From CAZDHT01 sp964505325 (GTDB taxonomy: Bacteria; Planctomycetota; PUPC01): a stretch of 12,876 nt of DNA. Numbering within the stretch: position 1 is the stretch's first letter; each line of letters begins with the position of its first letter. Made by a program: the position numbers and the translations under genes. The DNA is taken from the NCBI GenBank assembly GCA_964505325.1, contig CAZDHT010000153.1:1-12876 (forward strand), written 5' to 3'. The notes under the pieces were generated by a model. That model was not told where the DNA came from. It worked only from the letters and a program-made list of their open reading frames with translations, and made no database searches. Below are positions 5,593 through 12,876 of this stretch, piece after piece.

Positions 5593-8500
5593 ATGGGGTC
5601 GAGAACCTCATTACTTGCAGCTCTCGTGCTCGCGGGGTTCGCGCCGCACTTGGCGGCTGACGAAGGAGCACCGACTGTAGTGATCCTTCCGCCGGGATTG
5701 CCGACGGGGTCCACTCCGGAAACTCGCGTCGCCGCCGAACTGCTGTGCGACCGTCTGGCCGAGGTCATCGACCAGACACGCGCCGCTCGCGTTGTGGACC
5801 GCGCGCAACTGGACCGCGTCCTGCGGGAGCGGGAACTCGCCGCAGATCCCAGCAAGGCGATGCTCAGTTACGACGCTATGGTCCGAGTACGCGTGGACGC
5901 CACCTGCCTGGTTCCGAAGGTCCGCCTGGACCTGCTCGAGTTGTCTACCGGTAACGTGATGGCGTCGGCTGACTATCCCTGGCCGATGAAGGACGCGAAC
6001 CTCGGTAAAATGGCGTCCCTGTGCAAGTCGGCCCTTTCGTCTCTCGGTAAGCTTCAACGCGAGAAGTTAAGGGTTCGCATGACGGGCGTAGACGGCGTCG
6101 GCGCCCAAGTGCGGATGAGGCCGTTGGGATTGCGGCTGAACAAGGTATTCCAGAAGTCGCTTCAGCGGCCCGGGCGAATTGTCCTGGTGCGGCATCTGGA
6201 GGCCGGTACGAGCAAAGAGGAATCGCTGTTGCTGCTGATGGGTTTGACCCGGCTGGCCGGCTCTCGGCGGTTCACCCCGCAGGCCGACGCCACTGTCGAA
6301 CTGAGAGTTATCGAACGCGACTCGGTAGGCAAAACATTCGAGCAAACGCCGGTGGAGATCGGCGTACGTCTGCGAAAGGGTGCAAAATACACGGGCGATT
6401 GGGTAATCACAGCCGGGAAGGTAAAAGATTTTGACCGCCTGGTTCAGCAGGCGTGGAGCGAGTTTGCCAAGGGGCTCACCGAAGCCGAAGCCGACGCAGC
6501 CGCGAAGTTCCTGGATGAAATGGCTGTTCGCCGCAAGCAGGCCGAGGCCGAACTCAAAGCCGCCGATGGCGTCAAACCTGACCTGCCGTTCGAAGAGCGA
6601 ATGCTGGCTCAGATCGCCCACATGGACACCGCCCTCAAGATTGATCCTACTTACGAACCGGCGGCCTATCGGCTGGTTTGTGCGCTTAGATCGTTGTGCG
6701 GCCGACAGTACACGGTGTACATGAATACTAAGGACGAAGATTTGCATCGTCGGATTAATAAACGCCTCTACCGCATGGCGCGGGAGTGCGCGAGATACTT
6801 CCAGCAGTTTGCCGGCGACGGAGAGGAACTCAGCCAGGTGCAACAGATCGCCTGGCTACCGGTGCGTTTCACACTATTGTTGGACCTGGCCAGGGGAAAG
6901 AAGGTCGCCCTGACGCCGGACCTGCGTCTGATTCTGGACGCCGCCAGGGAGATCGTCGATTCGGGCGTAACAGGCGACGTCCGGAAACTCGGACATGGCC
7001 TGGTCCCTTTGACGAACGTGGTCTATCGCGGGATGAAACAATCCGGTGTCCCCCTGAACCGTCGCCGGCGCTGGCTTGACGGTGTTCTCAAGCGATGCGA
7101 CGAACAGATGAAGCAGCTGCCTAAGATCGAGTTCCTTCCGGAACTCCGACGGGAATGGAACGTTCGCTTGAGGCTCAAGGCTGCCGGACTCGCAATCGAC
7201 GACGGCGAACCTGAACGGGCAAAGAAACTCGTGGAGCACGTCCGTGCGCGTTTCAGCGACATCAAAGTCTGCAACCCCGGCGAGATCGTTCGCCTGATGA
7301 GGCTGACTATCGAGCAGACCAAAGATACCGATACGCTCGCGAAATTCGACCGCTGGGCGCAGCGATACAACAGGCCGGCCTGCTTTATACATATCAAGTG
7401 GCCGAGAATCGACGTCTTTGCCCGCGGGAAAGACCCCACCGTCAAAATGACCCATATCCGGCACAAGGCGCTGTCCCGCTATGGAATACACGCCCCGATT
7501 TCAGCCCTCGCAGAAGGCGATAAGCAACTCTACATCGTCATGTCTCAGGAGAGTGGTAGCAACGCCATTTGCTGGTCTCAGTTTGAGGGCGTGATCGATT
7601 ATGGTATCTCCCAAATTGTGGCGCAGATTCCTCTGGACGATAAAGGCAGGCCGGTGGGACGTGAAGTGGTCGTTGACCAGCGATGGAAAAGGAAGGCCTG
7701 GGACAGCATCAGCATTCTCCCGCAGCCGAAAGTTCGCAAACACCTCCACGTCCTGTGTGCGAAGTACGTCAACGGGAAGCTCTGCCTGGGCACAATGCAC
7801 TCCGGACTGCTCGTGTTTGACCCGAAGACAGAGAAGTGGAACGTCTATGGCCCCAAGCAGGGTCTGCCGATATGGAGAGTCTATTCCCTCTTCCCGATTG
7901 GTGAGAATGTTCTCTTTTGCAGCGGCCATAGCGAACATAACGATCTCTACGTGCATTACAAGCTGGATATAAGCACGGCGAAGGTTACACTTCTGCGCCG
8001 CCGAGGAAGCTTGAATGTCCACTGGAGCGACAGGAGGCACGTTCCTCATCGCATGGTGGAGGTTTGGTGGTCCGGTGAAAACCTCATGGGATGGGACCGG
8101 TATGGACTCTGGAAGAACCTTTTGTCCGACACAACGAAGCAAACCAGGCTTTCTCCCAATGCGCCTTACGGCTGGCGAACCGACGACTTTGAGGCACGAT
8201 ATATTCTGGATATGACCCAAATCGGGGATCGGCGATTCATCACGTGCGGCGGCGGCCTGCACGAAATCGATTCGGCCGGAAAAGTGATTCGCACATGGAT
8301 AATGCGACTGAGGTTCCAACCGGCCGGTGCACCGCTGGCGTGGCGGCATAATGACATTGTCGTCCCGCGAGATTGCCCGGCGGATGAACGAATGCTCAAA
8401 TCAGGGAATATGCTCTTTTTCCACGGGACATGCATCTTCAACTCAAAACCGGTTGCATACGACCCCCAAACAGATACATGGTACTGCTCGCTGCCAGGAT

Positions 8501-9060
8501 TACGAGTAGAACACGCCATGGGAACCAACGGCGGCGTGTGGATAGGGACCAGATCGGGTCTGATATATATCAACACAGCCGACATCATCGACGCAGCCAG
8601 GAGCGCAGGCAGGGTACTCACCACCAAACAGTGGCAGGAAGGCAAGCGGAAGTTTATCGCTTCGGCGTCTCTGTTGGACCAGGCGAAGTTCGCCTTCGGT
8701 ATGAGGCAGTTTGAGAAAGCCGAACGCCTTCTGACTCAAGTACTTGAATCCGCGCCTGACAACGCCGAGACGCTGCTGCTGATGGGATACCTTCACGATA
8801 CGTGGTGCACCAATAAGCCGGACGAAGCCGCTAAGTACTACCGTCGCCTGGAAGGTCTCACAGGCAACCCATCGGCTGCAATGTCGGGAATGTGGATGCG
8901 ATTTCACCTTCATGCGCGACGTAAGGAATACGCCGAAGCCTACCGCCTGACCAAAGAGATGCCGAAACGGTTTGGCTGGCTCGAAGACCACGCGAGGCGC
9001 GAAATGACCTACTGGGAAAGTTGGCTCAAGAAGGAACTCGCTAAGAAAACGAGCGAGTAA
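5593..9060 (+). CDS. Giant exported CsgG-like/TPR/propeller fusion protein
   Basis: The 1155-residue product begins at ATG 5593, one base after the preceding stop, so it is probably translated by coupling. In order: signal peptide (RTSLLAALVLAGFAPHLAA); CsgG-like domain about 28-126 (TVVILPPG, then ARVVDRAQLDRVLREREL, matching the same strand-helix in the neighbouring CsgG-like protein); a second alpha/beta segment to about 310; a helical region with a TPR-like unit about 334-368 (LAQIAHMDTALKIDPTYEPA); a propeller about 630-997 with blades such as GLLVFDPKTEKWNVYGPKQG and GGVWIGTRSGLIYIN, as in two-component-regulator propellers; C-terminal TPRs about 1027-1096 (FEKAERLLTQVLESAPDNAE). No transmembrane helix or kinase domain was seen. 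A scaffold or sensor in the periplasm or at the surface is plausible. Base composition is lower in GC than the paralogue downstream. Architecture fairly sure; role unknown. Confidence 0.85.
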   Translation: MGSRTSLLAALVLAGFAPHLAADEGAPTVVILPPGLPTGSTPETRVAAELLCDRLAEVIDQTRAARVVDRAQLDRVLRERELAADPSKAMLSYDAMVRVRVDATCLVPKVRLDLLELSTGNVMASADYPWPMKDANLGKMASLCKSALSSLGKLQREKLRVRMTGVDGVGAQVRMRPLGLRLNKVFQKSLQRPGRIVLVRHLEAGTSKEESLLLLMGLTRLAGSRRFTPQADATVELRVIERDSVGKTFEQTPVEIGVRLRKGAKYTGDWVITAGKVKDFDRLVQQAWSEFAKGLTEAEADAAAKFLDEMAVRRKQAEAELKAADGVKPDLPFEERMLAQIAHMDTALKIDPTYEPAAYRLVCALRSLCGRQYTVYMNTKDEDLHRRINKRLYRMARECARYFQQFAGDGEELSQVQQIAWLPVRFTLLLDLARGKKVALTPDLRLILDAAREIVDSGVTGDVRKLGHGLVPLTNVVYRGMKQSGVPLNRRRRWLDGVLKRCDEQMKQLPKIEFLPELRREWNVRLRLKAAGLAIDDGEPERAKKLVEHVRARFSDIKVCNPGEIVRLMRLTIEQTKDTDTLAKFDRWAQRYNRPACFIHIKWPRIDVFARGKDPTVKMTHIRHKALSRYGIHAPISALAEGDKQLYIVMSQESGSNAICWSQFEGVIDYGISQIVAQIPLDDKGRPVGREVVVDQRWKRKAWDSISILPQPKVRKHLHVLCAKYVNGKLCLGTMHSGLLVFDPKTEKWNVYGPKQGLPIWRVYSLFPIGENVLFCSGHSEHNDLYVHYKLDISTAKVTLLRRRGSLNVHWSDRRHVPHRMVEVWWSGENLMGWDRYGLWKNLLSDTTKQTRLSPNAPYGWRTDDFEARYILDMTQIGDRRFITCGGGLHEIDSAGKVIRTWIMRLRFQPAGAPLAWRHNDIVVPRDCPADERMLKSGNMLFFHGTCIFNSKPVAYDPQTDTWYCSLPGLRVEHAMGTNGGVWIGTRSGLIYINTADIIDAARSAGRVLTTKQWQEGKRKFIASASLLDQAKFAFGMRQFEKAERLLTQVLESAPDNAETLLLMGYLHDTWCTNKPDEAAKYYRRLEGLTGNPSAAMSGMWMRFHLHARRKEYAEAYRLTKEMPKRFGWLEDHARREMTYWESWLKKELAKKTSE

Positions 9061-9244
9061 CAAAGGGAATACCGTGAGAGAACAAGACGCATGAATTGGC
9101 GGAGAACTCTCGAGGAATCAAAGGGTTACCAGTTTGCGCCGTGGGCCTTGGCCGACGCCGACTGGTCCGACCAGAGAACACGTAAACCGTTCTCTCGGCG
9201 GTCTCCGCGTGCTCTGCGGTTAGAGAAAGCAGCGTAGTAGTGCT
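9061..9244. promoter_or_regulatory. Intergenic region with dyads and short repeat
   Basis: No gene. CTGGTC-C-GACCAG (9162-9174) is a perfect 6-bp dyad around one base. AGAGAAC (9173-9179) pairs with GTTCTCT (9189-9195) across a 9-nt loop. Three related units TCTCGGCGG, TCTCCGCGTG and CTCTGCGGT run from 9192 to 9220. On the complementary strand this reads as repeated CGCAGAG/CGCGGAG units, a pattern I recall from intergenic DNA of many environmental bacteria. It could be a regulatory region for the following block, a mobile small repeat, or the scar of the deletion that removed most of the second stand-alone CsgG-like gene. No -35/-10 promoter or T-run terminator is clear. Confidence 0.45.
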
Positions 9245-9352
9245 AAGGTCCTGGCCGAGAAAGCCGTCGAGCAGATGGCGGGCAAGGCCGCACTGCAGAA
9301 GGCGGCAGCCACTATCGCCGAGCGCCTGCTGCCCCAGTTGGTCACGAAATAG
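9245..9352 (+). pseudogene. C-terminal remnant of a second CsgG-like gene
   Basis: The frame ending at TAG 9350-9352 encodes VEQMAGKAALQKAAATIAER followed by LLPQLVTK. It aligns without gaps to the C-terminal end of the CsgG-like protein at 4629-5591 (VEQIAGKAALQQAAAAIAER, LLPKLVGK), with 21 of 25 residues identical from VEQ to the final leucine. The frame is open only from 9224, so everything N-terminal is missing and there is no plausible start. Many third codon positions differ between the two copies (for example GTG/GTC, GCG/GCC, CTC/CTG). The copies therefore diverged under protein-level selection before this one was truncated. The next start, at 9385, lies 32 bases after the stop, mirroring the stand-alone-then-partner order of the first block. 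Confidence 0.8.
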
Positions 9353-9376
9353 GCCGAGGCCCCGCCAAGTACGATT

Positions 9377-9382
9377 GGAGAG
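9377..9382 (+). promoter_or_regulatory. Ribosome-binding site GGAGAG for 9385 start
   Basis: GGAG (9377-9380), extended to GGAGAG, stands 4 bases before the ATG at 9385. The spacing is short but acceptable. It shows that this gene keeps its own translation start although the gene before it has decayed. Confidence 0.5.
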
Positions 9383-9384
9383 CG

Positions 9385-10206
9385 ATGTCGTTCCGAAGAC
9401 ATGTCTTGGCTTCGGCGTGCCTTGTCTGGTCCGGCCTCTCGATCGCGACCGGGCAGGCGGCGCAGGCCAGGGCGCCGCGCGAACTTGACGGACGGAAGCT
9501 GGGGGTGATACCGCGCCACCAGGTCACCTACACGGTGAAGCAGGAGCACGTGAGAAACGGGGGGCGGTTCCCCGGGCGCTTCGTCCTGACCGCGGACCTG
9601 ATGATCTGTGTGGACAGCAAAAGGCTCAAGCTGGCACCGAACAAGCTCCAAGGGCGGTCCGCCCTGCCGGTCGTGGCATGTGTCACGAACTTCGACCATG
9701 CCCGCGTGGACTCCACGGGGAAGGAGCGCTCGGGGACGTTACCGAGCATATACTCTCGGCTCAAGTGGGACGAGAAGACGGGCGACATTCAGTTTCACGG
9801 GGGCGTGTACTCGTGCTCCCCCAGCGGTTCTAGTGTCTTGGAGCCCATCGTCGAGCTGCACACGCTGAACGCGTGGCTGGCGGCTCTTGACGTGCGGTTC
9901 CCGCGGAAACTGGCGCTGCGAAAGGGCTTCACATGGGGCGACCCGCCGAAGCAAACGCCCACCCGGCACGAAGACGTGTCCTACCTCCAGCATTGGACAC
10001 TGGCCGGCTTTGAGGAAGACAAGGGAAGGGGGCTCCTCCGGCTGACTGCAGCGACCACCGACGGAAAGGGCCATTCGATGAGACGTGAGGTCCGGTACGA
10101 CACCGGCCGAAAGCTCGTCGTGCGCGCGGCCGTGATCTTCGAGAGGAAGGACCAGACCAGCGCTGAGAAGGTCAGCGTCACCATCGAACTTGGCGGGAAG
10201 AGATGA
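9385..10206 (+). CDS. Exported protein of unknown function (273 aa)
   Basis: The N-terminus MSFRRHVLASACLVWSGLSI plus ATGQAAQA has a basic start, a hydrophobic core and AQA near residue 28, so a Sec signal peptide is likely. The rest looks beta-rich, with alternating strands (HQVTYTVKQEHV, GRFVLTADLMICVDS, LRLTAATTDGKG, KLVVRAAVIFERKD) as in a periplasmic beta-barrel or sandwich that could bind a hydrophobic ligand or another protein. There is no catalytic motif, transmembrane helix or lipobox. I do not recognise the family. The stop overlaps the next gene's start (ATGA at 10203-10206), so it is translationally coupled to the second giant CsgG-like/TPR/propeller protein and probably works with it. 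The first block has no obvious homologue at the equivalent place. Confidence 0.75.
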   Translation: MSFRRHVLASACLVWSGLSIATGQAAQARAPRELDGRKLGVIPRHQVTYTVKQEHVRNGGRFPGRFVLTADLMICVDSKRLKLAPNKLQGRSALPVVACVTNFDHARVDSTGKERSGTLPSIYSRLKWDEKTGDIQFHGGVYSCSPSGSSVLEPIVELHTLNAWLAALDVRFPRKLALRKGFTWGDPPKQTPTRHEDVSYLQHWTLAGFEEDKGRGLLRLTAATTDGKGHSMRREVRYDTGRKLVVRAAVIFERKDQTSAEKVSVTIELGGKR

Positions 10207-12876
10207 GCAAGGCGGCGGAAGTGCCGGGGTGGGCATCCTGCGTATGCATTTGCGCGCTGGGCATCGCGGCTTCGTCCGCGCAGGGTGCGGGTCGCCTGAA
10301 GAAGCCCCGAGTGGCTGTCGTGGCCGGGTGGTCGGGCGACGCGCGAGCGCTGGCCGACCTCCTGACCGCGGAACTGAGCAAGACCGGCCGTGTGGACTTG
10401 GTCGAGCGTTCAGAACTCAAGAAGATCGTCAAGGAGAAGGAGCTGCAGGGGCTCTTCGGTGCGAAGAACGCCAGGTCGCGGCGAAGGTTCGGCTCCTTCC
10501 TTCGGGCGGAGTTCCTCCTGCTGCTCCGCGTCAGCAGGCACAAGAAGGCTCTGGTGAGCGAGAGCGTGATTGCAGAGACGCGCTTCGGCTATCGGCTGTG
10601 CAAGCAGGCCCGGCGCTGGAATCGGAATGACATTGGCTCGGCAAGCGAGGACGTGTCCGCGCTCCTGCTCGGCGCGGTCGAGCGGTTCCGGCGCGGAGTG
10701 AAGCTGGCCGTGGCGATCCCGCCGTTCTACAGCCGCAGCCTGACGCACCGCTTCGACTATCTTCAGGCGGCGTATGCGCGGACGGCCGAGCTCGAGGTGG
10801 TCCGCAGGCCGGGCTGCGTGGTGGTCGAACTTGAAGAGGCCCGGGCCGTCGCCGACGAGTTTGCCACGAGCGCAGGCAGCGACCTCGTCCGGCGGGCGCT
10901 CCCGCACTACATTATCGGAGAGTTCAGGCACGACAGCGTGAAGCCGGGCTCGCCACTCACGGTGAGCATGCGCCTTGAGCTTGATGGGAAGACCAAGTTG
11001 AGGACGTCGAAGAAGCACGATGACGCGCAGAAGGGCGCGGAGTTTGTGCGGCAGACGACCAGCCACATGCTCGATCAGATTGCCGAGAAGACCAGCACCC
11101 CGAAACGTCCGAGGAACGCGACCGCCGAAGTGAACCGGCTGGCCGAAAGCGCGCAGTCGTTCCTGCTTGCCGGCTCGTTCGAGGAAGCGGCTGCGCTGTT
11201 CGAGGCGGCGGCGCTCCTGGATCCGAGAAACGTTGGCGTGCGGCACGGCGCGCACACGGCCTACTCCAGGATTCTCAGCCGGAGCCCTGCCGCCGCCAAG
11301 GCGCCGGAGTTGCGGCGACGGCTTGGCCTCGCACTGCGCGCCGTCGAACATCTCCGCCCGGTTGCGCGAGGCAAGCGCTTCGGCTCCTTCCGCGAGTTCG
11401 AGGCCGCTTTCCATGATTTCTGGGACGCCCTGTCGGAACTGGCAACCGCGGCCAGAAAGGCCAAACTGGCCGGCGAGGTCGCCGCGCTGGAACAAGCCAA
11501 GCGTGATTTCTTCCTGCACGATTACGTACACACGTGGCGGAAGGGGGTGTGGCCCGGATTTGAGCCCGAGAAAGAGAACTTCGCACTCGGACGGGTGTGG
11601 GCGAGGTCCATTCCCGTGCACGACCTCGGCAGGTGGCCGGGCATCCTGACGAAGCGCGAACTCGACTACCGGCTCAAACTCATCCGCGCGGTTCTTGCCG
11701 GCAAACCGGATACGTGGGATAAGGCCGTCTGCTTTGCCGTCTACAACCACCGGGAACCTGTCCATATACGTTACGACGCTCGGGAGAAGGCCCCCCGCTT
11801 TGTTGTCTACAACCACCCGTCCTCGCGCCGCAAGATGAGCGACCAAGAGAAGAAAGCTGTCGAGCAGTCCCTTAAGCTGTACGACCGGTTCATTGACGAA
11901 CTGGCGCGCGACCGTGACCGCATGCTGCGCGCCCTCGCCAGGTATCTGCGTTTCCGAAAGGGCCATTTTTCCCTGCTCTTCCCCCCGCGCTCGGGCGGTC
12001 GAAGGCGGCCCGACTTCATAGAGCTCTGCGAGTTGAACCGGGCAGCCCAGGAATTCAAGAGGGACGGGTTCTGGCAACCAGCGAACAGCCTGTGGTACGC
12101 CGCAGGTGAACTCCGTTGGAGCTACCAGAGCTCAATGCCCAGCTACAAGCGCCGTGAGCCGCCGGCGCCCTTTCGGCGACCGCGAACATGGGACACGCCA
12201 GGCGACCATTTCAAGAGCGGCCGCCTCGCGTTCGAGCGGGTGAAGATCAAGCTCGCCGGACGCCCCCTTGGGGTGAATGAGACCCGCGGAGTGGTCCGGT
12301 GCTGCAAGGGCGTAGATGCTTTCTGGACGTCATCCACCATTGGCCTGATGTACAGGAGAGGCTCGGTCGAGTCGGTGTTCTCCGATCCAAAGATCACCCT
12401 CACCGGCGTGTGCTGGGACGGAAAGTGGCTATGGGCGGCGACCAGGCAAGATCGCATTCTGCTGGTTGATCCCCTGAAGAAGGGCATTCGGACAATCGGC
12501 AAGAAGGAAGGCGTGCCGGGCTCCGGCATGGGGATGCGCATCTGCGCGCTGGAACCCGGCAGGGCGTTCGTCGTGGGCTCCATTCCTCCGCACCGCCGCG
12601 CCTGGTGCGCGCTCGTCACAGCCGACGGCAAGGTCGATATCTTCCACGAGGCGCGTCTGCTCGGAAAGACACGCGACGACGCCGCGCCCGACGTCGCCTT
12701 TGCGCCGGAGTGGATCTGCCCAATTCGATCCGCCGATGGAAAGACCGTGGAGCAGATTCTCGTGGGGCGAGCGGCCTCGGGACTCAACAAGTACTCCGTC
12801 ATGCAGCGGCCGCTGGTCGTCGACCCGAGGAAGCGAACGGCGGCCAGTTCGGTGGACCTGGGCATGCACTGGACAG
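10203..12876 (+). CDS. Second giant exported CsgG-like/TPR/propeller protein, 3' open
   Basis: The frame opens at ATG 10203 (ATGA overlap, GGGAAGAG just upstream) and stays open for 891 codons to the window edge, so the C-terminus is missing. In order: signal peptide about 1-28 (CVCICALGIAASSAQGAG); CsgG-like domain about 35-105 (PRVAVVAGWSGDARALADLL, then VDLVERSELKKIVKEKELQ, the same strand-helix as in both other CsgG-like proteins); a second alpha/beta repeat from about 167 (KLAVAIPPFYS); a TPR-like unit about 309-355 (LAGSFEEAAALFEAAALLDP); a charged helical region; a propeller from about 692 (WLWAATRQDRILLVDPLKKG, then KKEGVPGSGMGM). The propeller aligns by eye with the protein at 5593-9060. 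Codons are much richer in G/C than in that paralogue. A short in-frame duplication lies at 11721-11816. Function unknown. Confidence 0.85.
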   Translation, partial: MSKAAEVPGWASCVCICALGIAASSAQGAGRLKKPRVAVVAGWSGDARALADLLTAELSKTGRVDLVERSELKKIVKEKELQGLFGAKNARSRRRFGSFLRAEFLLLLRVSRHKKALVSESVIAETRFGYRLCKQARRWNRNDIGSASEDVSALLLGAVERFRRGVKLAVAIPPFYSRSLTHRFDYLQAAYARTAELEVVRRPGCVVVELEEARAVADEFATSAGSDLVRRALPHYIIGEFRHDSVKPGSPLTVSMRLELDGKTKLRTSKKHDDAQKGAEFVRQTTSHMLDQIAEKTSTPKRPRNATAEVNRLAESAQSFLLAGSFEEAAALFEAAALLDPRNVGVRHGAHTAYSRILSRSPAAAKAPELRRRLGLALRAVEHLRPVARGKRFGSFREFEAAFHDFWDALSELATAARKAKLAGEVAALEQAKRDFFLHDYVHTWRKGVWPGFEPEKENFALGRVWARSIPVHDLGRWPGILTKRELDYRLKLIRAVLAGKPDTWDKAVCFAVYNHREPVHIRYDAREKAPRFVVYNHPSSRRKMSDQEKKAVEQSLKLYDRFIDELARDRDRMLRALARYLRFRKGHFSLLFPPRSGGRRRPDFIELCELNRAAQEFKRDGFWQPANSLWYAAGELRWSYQSSMPSYKRREPPAPFRRPRTWDTPGDHFKSGRLAFERVKIKLAGRPLGVNETRGVVRCCKGVDAFWTSSTIGLMYRRGSVESVFSDPKITLTGVCWDGKWLWAATRQDRILLVDPLKKGIRTIGKKEGVPGSGMGMRICALEPGRAFVVGSIPPHRRAWCALVTADGKVDIFHEARLLGKTRDDAAPDVAFAPEWICPIRSADGKTVEQILVGRAASGLNKYSVMQRPLVVDPRKRTAASSVDLGMHWT
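11721..11816 (+). repeat. Short in-frame duplication (KAxxFxVYNH) inside second giant protein
   Basis: Bases 11721-11750 and 11787-11816 match at 25 of 30 positions and lie 66 bases apart. That is exactly 22 codons, so both encode KA-x-x-F-x-VYNH in the same frame. It suggests a local tandem duplication of one structural unit within the region between the TPR-like part and the propeller. Confidence 0.6.

Noticed and set aside
4305..5855. 516-codon open frame on the minus strand
   Set aside because: It is antisense across three well-supported plus-strand genes and their junctions, has no motif, and reflects G/C-rich third positions on the other strand.
10410..12077. 555-codon open frame on the minus strand
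   Set aside because: It lies antisense to the plus-strand giant gene, which has signal peptide, CsgG-like, TPR and propeller features and a coupled start. The antisense product has no recognisable domain; long antisense frames are expected where codons are very G/C-rich.

Overview
The window is high-GC bacterial DNA, read almost entirely on the + strand. An ECF sigma factor with a membrane-anchored partner, many exported proteins with CsgG-like (curli/FlgO/LpoB-type) domains, a HEAT-type lipoprotein and a two-component-regulator-type propeller together suggest an environmental Planctomycetota or related PVC-group bacterium, probably a metagenome-derived contig. That placement is inference from gene content; there is no rRNA or marker gene.

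Left part (1-2116), degraded DNA. A C-terminal scrap of an IS4-family transposase (1-164, minus) abuts the C-terminal part of a calcineurin-like metallophosphoesterase (157-960, plus), and both have lost their 5' ends at the shared junction. Next comes about 700 bp with one candidate small gene (1189-1431, good Shine-Dalgarno) and a 17-nt direct repeat. It is followed by a lipoprotein/HEAT-like gene that appears frameshifted (1663-1969), then a possible terminator hairpin.

Right part (2117-12876), one compact co-directional array. An ECF sigma factor (2117-2722) overlaps by ATGA a single-pass membrane protein in anti-sigma position (2719-3504). That gene overlaps by GTGA an exported protein with a possible glutamine-amidotransferase-like fold (3501-4571). 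Then come an exported stand-alone CsgG-like protein (4629-5591) and, one base later, a 1155-residue exported protein combining a CsgG-like N-terminus, a helical/TPR-like middle, a beta-propeller and C-terminal TPRs (5593-9060). A 324-bp gap holds dyad sequences, a small C/G-rich repeat and the in-frame C-terminal remnant of a second stand-alone CsgG-like gene (about 9245-9352). A second, related block follows: an exported protein of unknown function (9385-10206), overlapped by ATGA by a second giant CsgG-like/TPR/propeller protein (10203 to beyond the right edge). This last gene is open at the window edge.

Working model (inference): the sigma/membrane-protein pair controls an envelope system whose core is stand-alone CsgG-like proteins paired with giant CsgG-TPR-propeller fusions. 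The block appears to have been duplicated, with one stand-alone copy later mostly deleted. I know of no named system with this layout.
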